A DNA stretch of 64,000 bases from Heterohyrax brucei (lineage: Eukaryota > Chordata > Mammalia > Hyracoidea > Procaviidae): positions 25,587,501-25,651,500 of the forward strand of contig CM053140.1 of assembly GCA_028571685.1 (NCBI GenBank). Direction: 5' to 3'. This document shows positions 27,799 to 38,693 of this stretch, in pieces. How positions within the stretch are numbered: position 1 is the first letter of the stretch; each line of letters begins with the position of its first letter. A program made the position numbers and the translations under genes. The notes below the pieces were generated by a model. That model was not told where the DNA came from. It ran no database searches and saw only the letters and a list, made by a program, of their open reading frames with translations.

Positions 27799-28225
27799 GG
27801 TCTGACAATTAAGTCTTCCAACTTAGTTGTTCTAAGTGCTACCTACCTCATTGCTGAATAGCACTATGGTCACCTTCAAAGTACTCCCCTTGGGAAGTTA
27901 TGCACCAACACCAACACCAACACCTAGTCTACTCTTCAAAGTAATTTTGGAACTCTTTCTGGAATGGCCATTTACCTGAAGATAAAGGAAATATTGAAAG
28001 GAAGACATTTGGATGACATTCAGGACATCAAGGGTAATACAACAACAGCTCTGATGACCGTTCTAGAAAAAGAGTTCCAAGATCGCTTCAAAGAGTTGAC
28101 TAAGTGCTGGCACCAGTGCATAGCTTCCCAAGGAAAGTATTTCAAAGGCGACCATAGTGATATTCAGCTGTGAGGTACGTTACACTTTTCTCTAGGATGA
28201 GTTCGAGAACTTAAACTGGCAATCC
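27799..28225 (+). mobile_element. Mariner copy M2 with transposase C-terminal remnant
   Basis: TA precedes GGTCTGACAATTAAG (27,799). The right end has the matching inverted repeat (CTCTAGGATGAGTTCGAGAACTT). An open stretch at 27,964-28,170 encodes a mariner transposase C-terminus (fragments KGRHLDDIQDIKGNT, CIASQGKYFKGD). The catalytic core is deleted. Confidence 0.85.
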
Positions 28226-29097
28226 TCATCTATGCTGCTTTTAGTCTGTTACAGCAATGTTCAACACCTTATAAGTCTGTGGTACATAAAAGTGTTTTTC
28301 TTGTTTGTTTGTATTTTAGATCGGAGTTTACAGAGCACATTAAGAATCCCCCCTTTTTTAAGAAAAAGTTGTACACTTTTTTCTTTCCCACTAATGGTTT
28401 TCAAGTCCACAAAACTCAGAATTTGGCAGCACTGGACCACAGGCAGAACACAGGCAAGTGACGCAGTGGACACACTGCGTGGACACACTGGATGCGGGCT
28501 CTAGGACATTGTCCTAAGGGCAGCAGGTGGCAGCAACAAGGGCTTCAGAGGACCAAGGCTACTGCTGCTACTCAATCAGGAGGCGGAGTTGGACAACCTC
28601 AGGTTCCTCCCAGCTCACTTCTCTCCCCGTTCTTGTCCCACCCTCTCCACTGTCCCTGCTGCCACCACTTGTTCCACAGCAGTGGTGACCAGGACAACCT
28701 GAAGCAGGCTCCCATAAGGTTTTAATATGAGTTTCGAACTACATCCAAATCACATGAACTCCTGTTTCACCGAATGTATCCATGACATGAAGCAATGCAT
28801 ACCGGGGCTTTCCATATTTTCTACAAAAAGAATATGCCACATATTCTACAACAAATAAAATGAGTCAGTAAATTTAGTTCTAACAGTCCATGTAAAACTC
28901 TGTTGGTTTCTAACCAATTTTGCTTTAAACATCTCACACTTGAATTCTGATGCTTATTTCATAATATGTGCTACAATCAAAAGCGAACTAATGGAAAGAT
29001 ATCATAAAAGTAAGTTAAATGATCACAAAATAAATGTTATTATATTTTGGATAGATCTTTCATTGCCCGTGTATTATAACTAAAAATGTTTCTTTTT
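28226..29097. other. Unassigned sequence
   Basis: 28,226-28,740 is GC-richer and has a short direct repeat (GTGGACACACTG twice at about 28,466-28,492). 28,740-29,097 is AT-rich. No gene is seen. Confidence 0.4.
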
Positions 29098-29099
29098 AT

Positions 29100-29277
29100 T
29101 CCTTGGAAACTCTGGTGGAATAGTGGTTATGTACTACCACTGCTAACCAAAAGATTGCAGTTCAAATCCACCATGCGCTCCTTGGAAACTCAGTGGAGCA
29201 GTTCTGCTCTGTCCTGTAAGGTCGCTATGAATCAGAATCGACTCGACAGCAGTGGGTTTTGTTCTTTGGGTTTTTCA
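29100..29277 (+). mobile_element. AfroSINE
   Basis: CCTTGGAAACTCTGGTGG head, GCTCCTTGGAAACTCAG core, GAATCGACTCGACAGCAGTG tail. Confidence 0.92.
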
Positions 29278-29512
29278 TTCCATACTCTTACAAATTCTTC
29301 AATCACAATTAAGCTGCCAAATAATACCTACTCCCTTACATAATGAGAATAATCAATCTAGTCTTTCTGGAATCACTGTATGCTGAAGGTTCTTGAGTGT
29401 CTTCAGTGAAAAACAGGAGTGTTCTTCTGTGCTGTTTGTGATCATTAAAGTTAGGAATATGTATAAAGCAATGTCAACACTGGGAATTATGTGTTGTGTT
29501 TTAGCCTTTACT

Positions 29513-29592
29513 ATGGCAGTTCTACTCTGTCCTATGGGGTTGCTATGAGTCAGAATTGATTCAGTAGCACTGGGTTTGGTTTTTTGGTTTTA
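29513..29592 (+). mobile_element. AfroSINE, 5'-truncated
   Basis: Only the 3' half: GGCAGTTCTACTCTGTCC through GTAGCACTGGGTTTGG and a T-rich end. Confidence 0.88.
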
Positions 29593-29949
29593 TGGAATCA
29601 TTCAAGCCTACATGAGTAAAATTTGTCTTTTCTGAATCTATAAACTTAGTTCTCATGTAAGAATGAAATTATCCCACTTCTCCATGAAGGTTTGTATCTA
29701 ACTCAGCGGGACAAGCTTGCACTGATTTCTTGGATATCTTCATGCATTCTATATAAGGGATATCCACATTGTTCAAGAAGAAAAATCTATTAGAAAGAAT
29801 TTCAAACACTTTCCCCTTCTTCTCATGGAAGTTTCAAGTGTGTCCATGACATAGTGTGTAGTAATTGGGAGACTGATCTCTGGAACTGAGTAATAGTTCT
29901 GGAGCTTTTCCGTGATTTACTTGTTTCTTTCCAATGTTTCTGGGATGGT

Positions 29950-30876
29950 GAACTACTTGACAATCAATGTTCCTCAAAAAATCTGTGTAGAAAGAATAAA
30001 AAGGGGTGCATCATGAGATCTCCACTAAAAGACCTCAATTGATGGTCCAGCGGTTTTGGGGTTCCTCTGAGAGCATGGCCCCCTGCGCTGATGCTGCCCT
30101 TTCCCATAAATTATAACAAAGGTCCACTCTTTGGACAGGAATGGATTGGACTTGGCAATGCAGAGCGACCATATATTGGAAGCACTTTATGGTTCTATAC
30201 ATCTATAGGATATCATCTTGCTGACCTCTGGCTGGAGGAAGGGGAGTGGACGGAGAGGAGGGGAAAGGAGACTGTTGGGAGGATGAGACATGTATGGAGC
30301 AGAGAGAAATAGTGCGCAGTCACCGGACAGGGAGAGCAGTGGAAGCTGCATATAGGTGGGCATGTAAATTTATACGTGAATGTACATTTTCACTCAGTTA
30401 TGTTAAAAAAAAAAATCTGTGTAGAAATTTAGCTAGGCTATGTTTTCTGGTATTGTATGATAACTTCCATGTTGTAAATTCTGCCTCTATGATGTTAATG
30501 AGGGTGGATGGGCAGCAGTTGTGTTAGTCGGGCAGGACTCCATGTGTAAGATTGTTTTGCACCTTGTGGCAGTCTCTTGAGATATAAAGGAAAGAATCTA
30601 GAAAGAGATTTGGGGACCTCATACTACCAAGAAGCTGTGCTGGAAGCTGAGCACATCTTTGGAAAGCACGGGGGTGCCTGTGCCTCACAAACTTCCAGTC
30701 CAAGGGAAGACTGATGACAAGGACCTTCCTCCAGATCCAGCAAAAGAAGCCTTCCCCTGGAGCTGACACCCTCAGTTTGGACCTTTAGCCTACTAGACTG
30801 TCACAATATAAAATTTCTCTTTTTAAAGCCATCCACTCATGGTATTTCTGTTAAAGCAGTAGCAGATGACTAAGAC
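29950..30876 (+). mobile_element. MaLR-type LTR split by an L1-type insertion
   Basis: The LTR starts near 29,955, is interrupted at 29,994-30,408, resumes ATTTAGCTAGGCTATG at 30,427 and ends GATGACTAAGACA at 30,876. AATATAAAA near 30,805 replaces the usual poly(A) signal. It ends about 30 bases from CYP4F copy A. Confidence 0.78.
29994..30408 (+). mobile_element. Short retroposed segment (L1 3' UTR-like) with poly(A) and TSD
   Basis: About 415 bases ending in an 11-A tail. AAAAAATCTGTGTAGAAA occurs at 29,976-29,993 and again at about 30,410-30,427, an 18-base target-site duplication. Confidence 0.85.
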
Positions 30877-30904
30877 ACTGGGTGAGTGAGTTGAGGACAC
30901 ACCA

Positions 30905-31570
30905 AAGGGGCAGAAGAGTGTAGGAGAGAGGTCACTATGGCCCAAGCCCAGGCACTCCATCCACAGGCAAAGCCTGTCCTCAGCTGCACAGGGATCAGTG
31001 TCCTTGGGCAGGATGTCAAAGCCGTGCAGCATGAGAGCCAGAACCACCTTCATCTCTGTCATGGTGATTGTCTTCCCAGTGCAGTTCCTACAGGCAGGAA
31101 GGGGTCTGACTAGCCCAAGATTCCCATCAGGGCCACTATGGCAGCTTGAACCTGGCCTGGGATCCCCACCCTGACCCAGATTAGTTGGAGGAATAGAGAG
31201 AGAATAAATGACCCTGAGACTCCCAATATGGGCTTTTGTGTTCACTGAGCTTGGCTCAGACTAACCCCTACCTCAGCCCAGCTGCTGTGGAAGAGGTTCT
31301 CAACATCCAGGGACCCTCCTTGGACAGGACCCATTTTCCCAGGCTCTTATACAGAATCCTTCTACAAATAGCTCTGACCTGCTAAAACACATGGATGCTT
31401 ATTATTCAGAGAAAAGGAGCAATGACTACCTCACAGACCCTCGCAACCCCTCACCCCATCCCTGTGTTACATGTTTGCAGACTTCACCTGAGCCCTGCAG
31501 AAAAGGAATAAAAACCAGTGGTGACCTCTTCTGGGAGTTTCCTGTTTTGAATCAGAAGGGATTATGTGAG
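30905..31570 (-). pseudogene. CYP4F pseudogene fragment, copy A (last two exons only)
   Basis: Two decayed 3' exons of a CYP4F gene. The penultimate exon spans about 31,568-31,488 and ends at a GT donor. It still reads KRSPLVFIPF, but the Arg codon of the PFRFD motif is TGA, and one base is lost after FIPF, so the haem loop is out of frame. The last exon starts at 31,087 after an AG acceptor and reads [20 protein letters not shown], then diverges and lacks about eight codons of the ELILRAEG segment. No normal stop codon is present. Upstream exons are absent because a mariner element begins at about 31,570, exactly at the former intron/exon boundary. A MaLR LTR ends about 30 bases downstream of the gene fragment. 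This is the most degraded of the three copies. Confidence 0.85.
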
Positions 31571-32405
31571 GAATGACAATTAAGTTCACGAACTTGCCAC
31601 CTTGTGTTTAATTGGCAGCACTGTACAAACAACTTGGTAAGGTTTCATAAGCTCAATATATCAGTGTCTCACAGCTGTGTTAGTGTTGAAGTGTGGCAGT
31701 GTGGCAGTGTTTTGCTGAGTGGCATTCACTATTGTTGCATGTTTTTCTGTGCCCTTGCAAGAATGTCAGAGCTTGAACTAGAGCAATGAACAAACATTAA
31801 ATTACTTGTTAAACTTGGGAAGCGTGGAAGTGAAATCAGGGACATGTTAGTCCAATTTTATGGGGATAATGCCATGAAGAAAATGACAGTGTACAAATAG
31901 ATTAAACCATTTTTCCGAGGGGAGAGAAAACATCACTGATGAAGAGAGGGCAGGGCAGCCAGGAACAAGCAGAACTGACAAAAACATTGCAAAAATTTGT
32001 CAAATTGTGCATCAAAATCATCAGCTGACTGTAAGAAGCATAGCAGACCAAGTAAACATCAATAGAGAAACAGAAAAATCATACCTGAAAATGTTGGCAT
32101 GAGAAAAGTGTGTACAAAAATGGTCCCAAGGAGCTCACCAATGAACAAAAGCAAAGAAGAGTCAAAGTTTGCCAAGACCTTTTAAAGAGGCAAGACAATG
32201 TTTTAGGCCATCTTAGCACTGGTGATGAAACACGATTGTAGCAACACAACCCTGAAGCAAACCATCAAAGTGCACAGTGGAAGTCAGCCAATTCTTCAAG
32301 ACCAAAAGGGTTCTGTCAGTCCAAACCAAGAGTCCAAACGATGTTACTAATCTTTTAATATCAGAGGGATTGTTCCATTATGCATTTGTACTAACTGGAC
32401 AAACA
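31570..32405 (+). mobile_element. Mariner copy M3 with transposase N-terminal half
   Basis: The left end (GACAATTAAGTTCACGAAC) begins at the intron border of CYP4F copy A. From 31,765 the frame carries a diverged mariner transposase (fragments MSELELEQ, IKLLVKLGKRGSEIRDML, GMRKVCTKMVP), then TGDET-like text and a stretch ending TGQTAKQ. Many stops. The 3' half is missing, joined to L1. Confidence 0.85.
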
Positions 32406-32620
32406 GCTAAACAATGGCCATACCATTTTGCGTCCCCCCCAACAACAGACAAGTGTTCCAATTTCCTGATATCCTCGCCAACATTTGTTCTTTTCTTTTC
32501 TTTTTTAAACAATCTTAGCTGTCATAGTGTGAGTGAAATGATATCTCATTTTGGTGGTGAACTGCATCACTCTGATGACTAACGACATTGAGTATGAGGA
32601 TGTATTCTGTATTACATCCA
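32406..32620 (-). mobile_element. L1 ORF2 3' fragment, antisense
   Basis: CCTGATATCCTCGCCAACATTTG-type text and ATGATATCTCATTTTGG are antisense L1. Confidence 0.75.
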
Positions 32621-32642
32621 TGAATTTACAGGCGCTTAATAT

Positions 32643-32937
32643 AATGTTGTTATTGTTAGGTACCATAAAGTCAGCTCGTACTCAAGATAAACTTCAGTAT
32701 AACAAAATAAGGTGCTGCCTGGTCCTGCGCCATCGTCACTATTTTTGTTACATTTGATTCCATCATCGTAGCTAATGTGTCTGTTTATCTCATTAAAAGT
32801 TTCCTTCCTTTCTGCTGACCCTCTACCAATTGTGATATCATTTTCTAGGGACTGGTCTTCCCTGATGACACACACAAATGAAGCAAGTTGAAGTCTCGCC
32901 ATCTTTGGTCTAAGGAGCATTCTGGTTGTGTTTCCTC
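32643..32937 (-). mobile_element. RTE 3' fragment R6
   Basis: GTTGTTATTGTTAGGTACC...AAGGAGCATTCTGGTTGTG; antisense RTE 3' end. Confidence 0.88.
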
Positions 32938-33814
32938 TAAGTAGATAAGCATAATTTTTAATAGTATATTTAAATGTTTCCTGCTACCCTTCTGGCATCC
33001 TCAAGAGACAGGTCTGAATAAAACCTGCACTACTGGGACAAAACTCATTCCCACAAGGGCATCAGTATCCATAACTCTGCTAGGTAAGATGAGATAATTG
33101 TGTCTGCTCAAACAAGGTACCCTGGGGATCATGCCCCAATGGTTAGGGGAATCTCATATAAACCAGTTGTGATGGTTCTGCTATGTGCTTCACAAGAAAA
33201 TATGCTGCTCCTCCATACTCCTAGGACAAAGGCAAGGCAGCAGATGGTCTCCAACTCCCTGAAATATGATGTTTAGGGGCTGAAAGGACCTAGAATCTGA
33301 AGGAGGCACAGTAGTTGCTAGTCAGGTAAGTGTATTGAATACAAGATGCAGGGGGAAGGTGGTAGCCCTGGGAAGTTCTCCTGGAACAGCTCCCAAAGGT
33401 TGAGAGGGTTCTCCACTCAGTCTCACCCACCAGGAATGTAAGTGGCCCCATCTGAGCCTTCTGAATGGACAGCAGGAATGTCAACTAGTCAGGGGAGAGG
33501 ACCCTTTGTCCAGGGCTTGGGTTTCATCCTGATTGCAGTGGTGAGTTTAGGCAGGTAAAGCATTGAGCCTGAGTCACATGATGCATAGAGCTGTTGAGGG
33601 TTAGATAGCATGCACTTGGCCCAGACTGGAATCTGGATTGCAGCAAATAATTGCCATTGTCTGGATTAGACGTAAGAATGTGTGCAGGGGCTGTGAGAAG
33701 AGAGAGCAGGGGATTTAACCTGAACTAGCAGAGCTTAACAGAGGCAGTTCTGTCTCCCATGGGACACTGGTGATGCCTGGAGTCATCTCTGCTCCCCTCT
33801 TCTCCCACCATAGC
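32938..33814. other. Unique sequence upstream of L1
   Basis: No exon with splice sites, ORF with a known motif, or familiar repeat was recognised. Confidence 0.4.
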
Positions 33815-36064
33815 TGATTTCTTTTCTTTTTTGTGCGTGATTAAGTGAAAGTTTACAATCTAAGTCAATTTTCCATATAAAACCCGAAGTACCTGTCTCT
33901 CTGTAACTATCCACCCTCCTTACCCTGTGACAGCACACTCGTATTTTCCACTCTTTACTCCCAATATCCACTCAGCTAACGCTTGTCCCCTCTTCTCCAC
34001 CCTCTCCTCTCCACTCTAAAAAGAAGCCAGCAGGACAGCCTCATATATGTATTAAACTATACAGTACACGCACTACCTTCATCACTCTGTCTCCCCAGGT
34101 TCCATCTATTTCTTTGTCTGAAGTGTTGGCTTTGGTATTGGTTTCAGCTCTTGGCTAGTAGCAAATCTAGGGGCCACGGTCTCAGTGGATCCTCGAGGTT
34201 GTGGGACCACCAAGTCTCATCTTTTAATAGAGTTCTACATCTGTACATTCCTTTCTCTCATGCTGCTGTCAGGGCTATCTTTGGTGCTGGCCTGGCACCA
34301 TCTAGTTCTTTACCCTTGCTACTATAGTCTCCCAATCATATGGGTCCTTCTGTTTCTGGGGCCCATTTTTCCCTGTGTCTTTGATGTTCTCCAGGTGGGC
34401 TGGGGCCAATTGAAATTCTTCACATAGCAGCTTTCTGGCTTTTAAGACCTCAGGTACCACTTACCAATATGGGGTGCAGAACACTCTTAGAAAAAGACTA
34501 GTTATGCCAATTGACCTTGACGTCCGCTGAAAACATGGTCTCCAGATCTCCATCCCTGCTACTCTGTCGTTTGAAAGAATGGATTGAATTTAGAAAAACA
34601 TTTATCTTGTGGTGTAGTCCAGTTATGCTGATCTGCCTTCTACTGCGTGCCATCACTCCCTTCACATAACTGAATTCCCACAGGCTGTCTAATACGTGAA
34701 TAACCCTCTCCCTCCCTCCCCACTCTCATAGCCATCAAAGAATATTTTCTTCAGGGCATGAGTCCTTTTTTAAGTCCTCATAATAGTGGTCTCAAACAAT
34801 ATTTGTCCTTTGCAGCTGACTGATTTCACTCAGCATAATGGCTTCCAATTGATTCCAGGTTAAGATATGTTTCATAAAACCATCGTTTTTCTTTATCATT
34901 GCATACTGTTCCATTGCATATGTGTACCATACTTTGTTTATCCATTTGTCTGTTGATAGGCACCTAGGTTGACTCCATCTTTTGCTACTGTGGACAGTGC
35001 TTCAGTGAACACTTGTGTGTATGTATCTATTCATGTGACAGCCCTTATTTCTGTAGGATGTATTCCAAGCAGTTAGGATTGCTGAATTGTATAGTGTGTC
35101 TATTTCTAGCTTCTTAAATAAATGCCAAATTGCTTTCCAAAGAGGTTGAACCATTTTATATTCCTCACCAGCAATGTATAAAAGTTCCAGACTCTCCACA
35201 GCCTCCCCAGCATCTGTTGTTTTGTGATTTTTGGATTAGTGCCAACCTTGTTGGAGTGAAATAGCATTTTGTTGTAGTTTTGATATGGATTTTTCTAATG
35301 GTTAATGATGGTGAGCATTTCCTCAAGTGTCTTTTGGCTACTTGGATTTCTTCTTTGAAAAACTGTCTGTCCACATCCTTTGCCCATTGTTTAATTAGGT
35401 TATTTGTCTTTTTTTGTTGATATTTTGCAGTACCTTGTAGATTATGGAAATTAGGCATCGTTCAGACAGGTGGCTGCCAAATATTTTATCCCTGTCTGTA
35501 GGCAGTCTTCTTATTCTTGATAAAGTCTTTCGATGGGCATAACTGTTTGATTTAGTAGTTCTCATTTACCTATTTTCTCTTCTGCTGTTACTGCACTGTT
35601 ACTAATATTTTGTAGTCTGTTTAAGCCAGGCATTAGAGCTTCTAATGTTATCTTTATTTTTTCCTCTATAATCTTTATTGTTTAGATTTGATATTGAGGT
35701 CTTTGACCCATTTTGAATTATTTTTTGTGTAAGGTGTGAAATATGGGTCTTGTTTCAGTTTTTTGCAGATGAAAATCCAATTTCGCCAACACCATTTGTT
35801 ATTAACAGACTGTTTTTTCCCAATTTCACAGCCTTTGGGCCTTCGTCAAATATCAGCTGTTCATAGGTTGATGGTGTTATTTTTGAAATCTCTATTCTAT
35901 TCCTTTAGTCTATATATTTGTTTTTGTATCAGTACTAGACTGTTTTGACTACCATGGCAGTGTAAGACGTTCTAAGACCAGGTAGTGTGAGGCCTCCCAC
36001 TGTATTCCTTTTCTTCAGTAGCGCTTTACTTATCCAGGGTTTTGTCCCTTTCTAAACAAAGTTG
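33815..36064 (-). mobile_element. L1 LINE, 3' UTR and part of ORF2, antisense
   Basis: Starts with the antisense L1 3' end (GTGAAAGTTTACAA at 33,846). Reverse-strand ORF2 pieces are clear at 35,165-35,458 (NNLIKQWAKDVDRQF, NNRCWGGCGESGTFIHCW) and 35,100-35,199 (MVQPLWKAIWHLFKK). 5'-truncated and broken. Confidence 0.9.
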
Positions 36065-36082
36065 GTGATTTACTTTGTCATA

Positions 36083-36223
36083 ATTAATGGTTGAGATGCT
36101 ACTGGCATTGAATGGATGGAGACCAGAGATGCTGTTCAGTATGCTACTGTACAAAGGATAGTGCCCAGCACAAAGAATGATCCAGAACTAACAGTCAGCA
36201 GTGCCAAGGGAGTGAAAAACCGC
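36083..36223 (+). mobile_element. MER20-like hAT fragment
   Basis: GAGATGCTACTGGCATTG...GATGCTGTTCAGTATGC...AAAGAATGATCCAG resembles MER20; assignment from memory. Confidence 0.55.
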
Positions 36224-36526
36224 AAGAGATGTTTTTCCCCCTCTGTCTGTCTAGCGACTTGTGGCTTACCTGTTGTCTATCATTAACATCATCAACATCT
36301 ATTTATGCATCTAGTCATCCATCTGCCTACCATTTGCCTGTCGTCTATTATCTACGGTAGGGTCTATTTTGGAACCAGATATTCAATCACTGAATGAAAT
36401 ATATAAGGAAACTGAGAAAGCAGATGAGGCTCTGGAGTGAGAGGAAGTAGACATCTGCCACTTGTATTATAAATACTTTCACACCTCATATGTACTGGAA
36501 CATAATGTAGCATACTGTGAGCATTC
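36224..36526. other. Tetranucleotide-like and unassigned sequence
   Basis: 36,240-36,360 is CATC/TCTA-rich (decayed simple repeat). The rest is unassigned. Confidence 0.4.
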
Positions 36527-36863
36527 TTGCTGCTAGCTGCCGTTGAGTCAGCACTGATCGAGGACAATCCCATGCATGATGGGACAAAACATTGCCTAGT
36601 CTTGCACTATCTCCACAATTGGTTGGAGATCAGACCCTTCTTGTCCATAGTTTTCACTGGCTGATTTCTAGAAGTATATCATCAGGCCTTTCTTATTAGT
36701 CTGTCTTAGTCTGGAAGCTCTATTGAAATTTGTTTAGCATCATAACAACACTGAAGCCTCCTCTAACAGGTGAGTGGTGACTATGCAAGAGATGCATTGG
36801 CCAAGAATCAAATCTGGGTCTCCCATATGGAAGGCAAAAATCATACCACTGAATGACAACTTC
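36527..36863 (-). mobile_element. tRNA-Gly-headed SINE with RTE-like body, antisense
   Basis: Starts with the RTE-type tail (TAGCTGCCGTTGAGTCAG) and passes a body matching the RTE 5' UTR (TTAGTCTGGAAGCTC, ATCATAACAACACTGAAGCC). It ends with the inverted tRNA-Gly-like head (AATCAAATCTGGGTCTCCC...CCACTGAATGACAAC). Confidence 0.85.
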
Positions 36864-36898
36864 TCTCTGTAACAATACTATCTGTGTCTAACAACACT

Positions 36899-37113
36899 CT
36901 AAACCAAGTCAGTTACTGTTGAGTTAATTCCAACGCATAACAACCCCACTTGTATCAGAGTAGAACTATGCTCCACAAGGTTTTCAAGGGCTGATTTTTC
37001 AGAAGTAGATAGCCAGGTCTTTCTTGTGAGGTACTTCTAGATAAACTTGAACTTCCAACCTTTCTGTTAGCAACAGACAACATTAATTGTTTGTACCATA
37101 CAGGGACTCTGTA
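36899..37113 (-). mobile_element. AfroSINE variant, antisense, upstream of the OR gene
   Basis: TGTTGAGTTAATTCCAACGC tail and a body with GGTTTTCAAGGGCTGATTTTTC. This is the longer AfroSINE form. Confidence 0.75.
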
Positions 37114-37283
37114 ACACTAAGAGGTTGAAATTGTGTAATAAATAATGTAACGGAGGCTCAGAAAGGTTGAGTGGGCTGAGCTTTGAAGGATGGGTGGGGA
37201 AGACAGCAATGAGGCGACCCATTTCCTCTATGGGAACCTGCTCGCTATAGATGCTTTGTTTCTCCCTTCAGACCTGCCTAGAC

Positions 37284-38219
37284 ATGGGCAATCAGACCCA
37301 AGTCTCTGAATTTGTCCTCCTTGGCCTCTCTGACCACCCTCAGCAGCAACAGGTCCTCTTCAGTCTGTCTTTCAGCCTGTACATAATTGGAGGCCTGGGG
37401 AACCTGCTCACCCTCTTAGCTATCGTCTCAGACTCTCACCTCCACAGCCCCATGTACTTCTTCCTCAGCAACCTGTCTCTTCTTGACGTCTGCTTTACCT
37501 CCACCACCATCCCCAAGATGCTGGCCAACCACCTGTGTGGATGCACCACCATCTCCTTTCCAGCGTGCCTGGCCCAGATGTATTTCTTTATAGTGTTTGG
37601 GGCAGCTGACAGCATTCTTCTCTCAGTCATGGCTTATGACCGCTACTTGGCCGTCTGCTGCCCACTGCATTATGTGACCATCATGAATGCCCTTCGATGC
37701 ACCTTCCTGATTGTTGTCCCCTGGATCTCAGCCAACCTTGTTTCCACGGTCCATGTGATCCTGATGACTGATCTGTCCTTTTGCTCCAATAGAATTCCAC
37801 ACTTCTTCTGTGATCTTAATGCCTTGATCAAGCTCTCCTGCTCTGACACACGAGTCAATGAGATGCTGGTGCTGGTCCTTGGTGGCTCTGTGGTTTTGGT
37901 TCCTTTTGTGTGCATCATGGCCTCTTACACACCTATAGCAGTAGCTGTGTGGAGAGTGCCCTCAGTCCAGGGGAAGTGGAAAGCTTTCTCCACCTGTGGC
38001 TCTCACCTCTGTGTCGTCATTCTCTTCTACGGGACTATCATTGGGGTCTATTTCAATCCTGCCTCTGTGCATTCCACTCAGAGGGACATGATAACCACCA
38101 TCGTGTACACTGTAGTCACCCCCATGCTGAACCCCTTCATCTATAGCCTGAGAAATACGGACTTAAAAGGTGCCCTCAGTAAACTTATCAGCAGGAACTA
38201 CTTGGCTAAGTCTCTTTGA
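37284..38219 (+). CDS. Olfactory receptor, family 1 type (intact, 311 aa)
   Basis: A seven-transmembrane class A GPCR of the odorant receptor family, acting in the olfactory neuron membrane and signalling through Golf. Hallmarks seen: N-glycosylation site NQT at residues 3-5; GN at 39-40 (TM1); PMYFFLSNLS at 56-65 (TM2); Cys95 at the start of TM3; MAYDRYLAVCCPLHY at 116-130 (end of TM3); Cys176 and Cys186 in the second extracellular loop; KAFSTCGSHL at 233-242 (TM6); PMLNPFIYSLRN at 280-291 (TM7). Length is normal and no lesion is present. An in-frame Met lies upstream at 37,251, but a pyrimidine tract ending in CAG at 37,262-37,271 looks like the acceptor of the usual 5' UTR intron, so the start is placed at 37,284. 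ERWR-like family 1 motifs suggest OR1; the subfamily is not settled. The gene is flanked by antisense L1s and lies between CYP4F copies A and B. Confidence 0.93.
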   Translation: MGNQTQVSEFVLLGLSDHPQQQQVLFSLSFSLYIIGGLGNLLTLLAIVSDSHLHSPMYFFLSNLSLLDVCFTSTTIPKMLANHLCGCTTISFPACLAQMYFFIVFGAADSILLSVMAYDRYLAVCCPLHYVTIMNALRCTFLIVVPWISANLVSTVHVILMTDLSFCSNRIPHFFCDLNALIKLSCSDTRVNEMLVLVLGGSVVLVPFVCIMASYTPIAVAVWRVPSVQGKWKAFSTCGSHLCVVILFYGTIIGVYFNPASVHSTQRDMITTIVYTVVTPMLNPFIYSLRNTDLKGALSKLISRNYLAKSL

Positions 38220-38693
38220 CAACTCTCTTTAGATGGTGGTCACAAAACCTGATCAGTGGAATTGATGTCATCCACTACACACACGAAGATTGTTCAGCTG
38301 ACAAATGTCGTGTTATCTATATTTTTACAAAAATTTAAAAAATCCTAGGGGGGAAAAGAGAAAGTCTAAATCACCAATTAGAATTAAACAAACGAAAACT
38401 AAATTTGATTCCTTTGAAATAAACTACTGTTTCCCAAGATTAGGACTTAGGGTTGTTTTTCTTGGTTCACAGACACGCTGTTACACAACTCTAAAAAAGT
38501 TACACCCCTTTTGATATTTTTCCTCCTTCTAACTGTATCCTGAGAAAGCCTGTAGTTTGGTGTTATCATATCCTTAATACTTTCTACAAAACTTCTCTTT
38601 TGAAATTAAGAAGGTGAGTCTCTTGCTCAGAGACATTAGCACGCAACAGTGTTGACTAGAATTTAAACAACATTCTTCAATTTTCATGATATT
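38220..38693. other. 3' flank of the olfactory receptor
   Basis: No coding signal or known repeat. The OR 3' UTR presumably lies here; no clear canonical poly(A) site was singled out. Confidence 0.4.

Noticed and set aside
30823-31245. 140-codon ORF as a gene
   Set aside because: It joins intron, the broken last exon of CYP4F copy A and part of an LTR.
36780-36863. tRNA-Gly gene
   Set aside because: The tRNA-like part is diverged and continuous with a SINE body and tail.
37251-37283. Upstream in-frame Met for the olfactory receptor
   Set aside because: The segment contains a pyrimidine tract and CAG acceptor, and other ORs start at the MGNQT-type Met.
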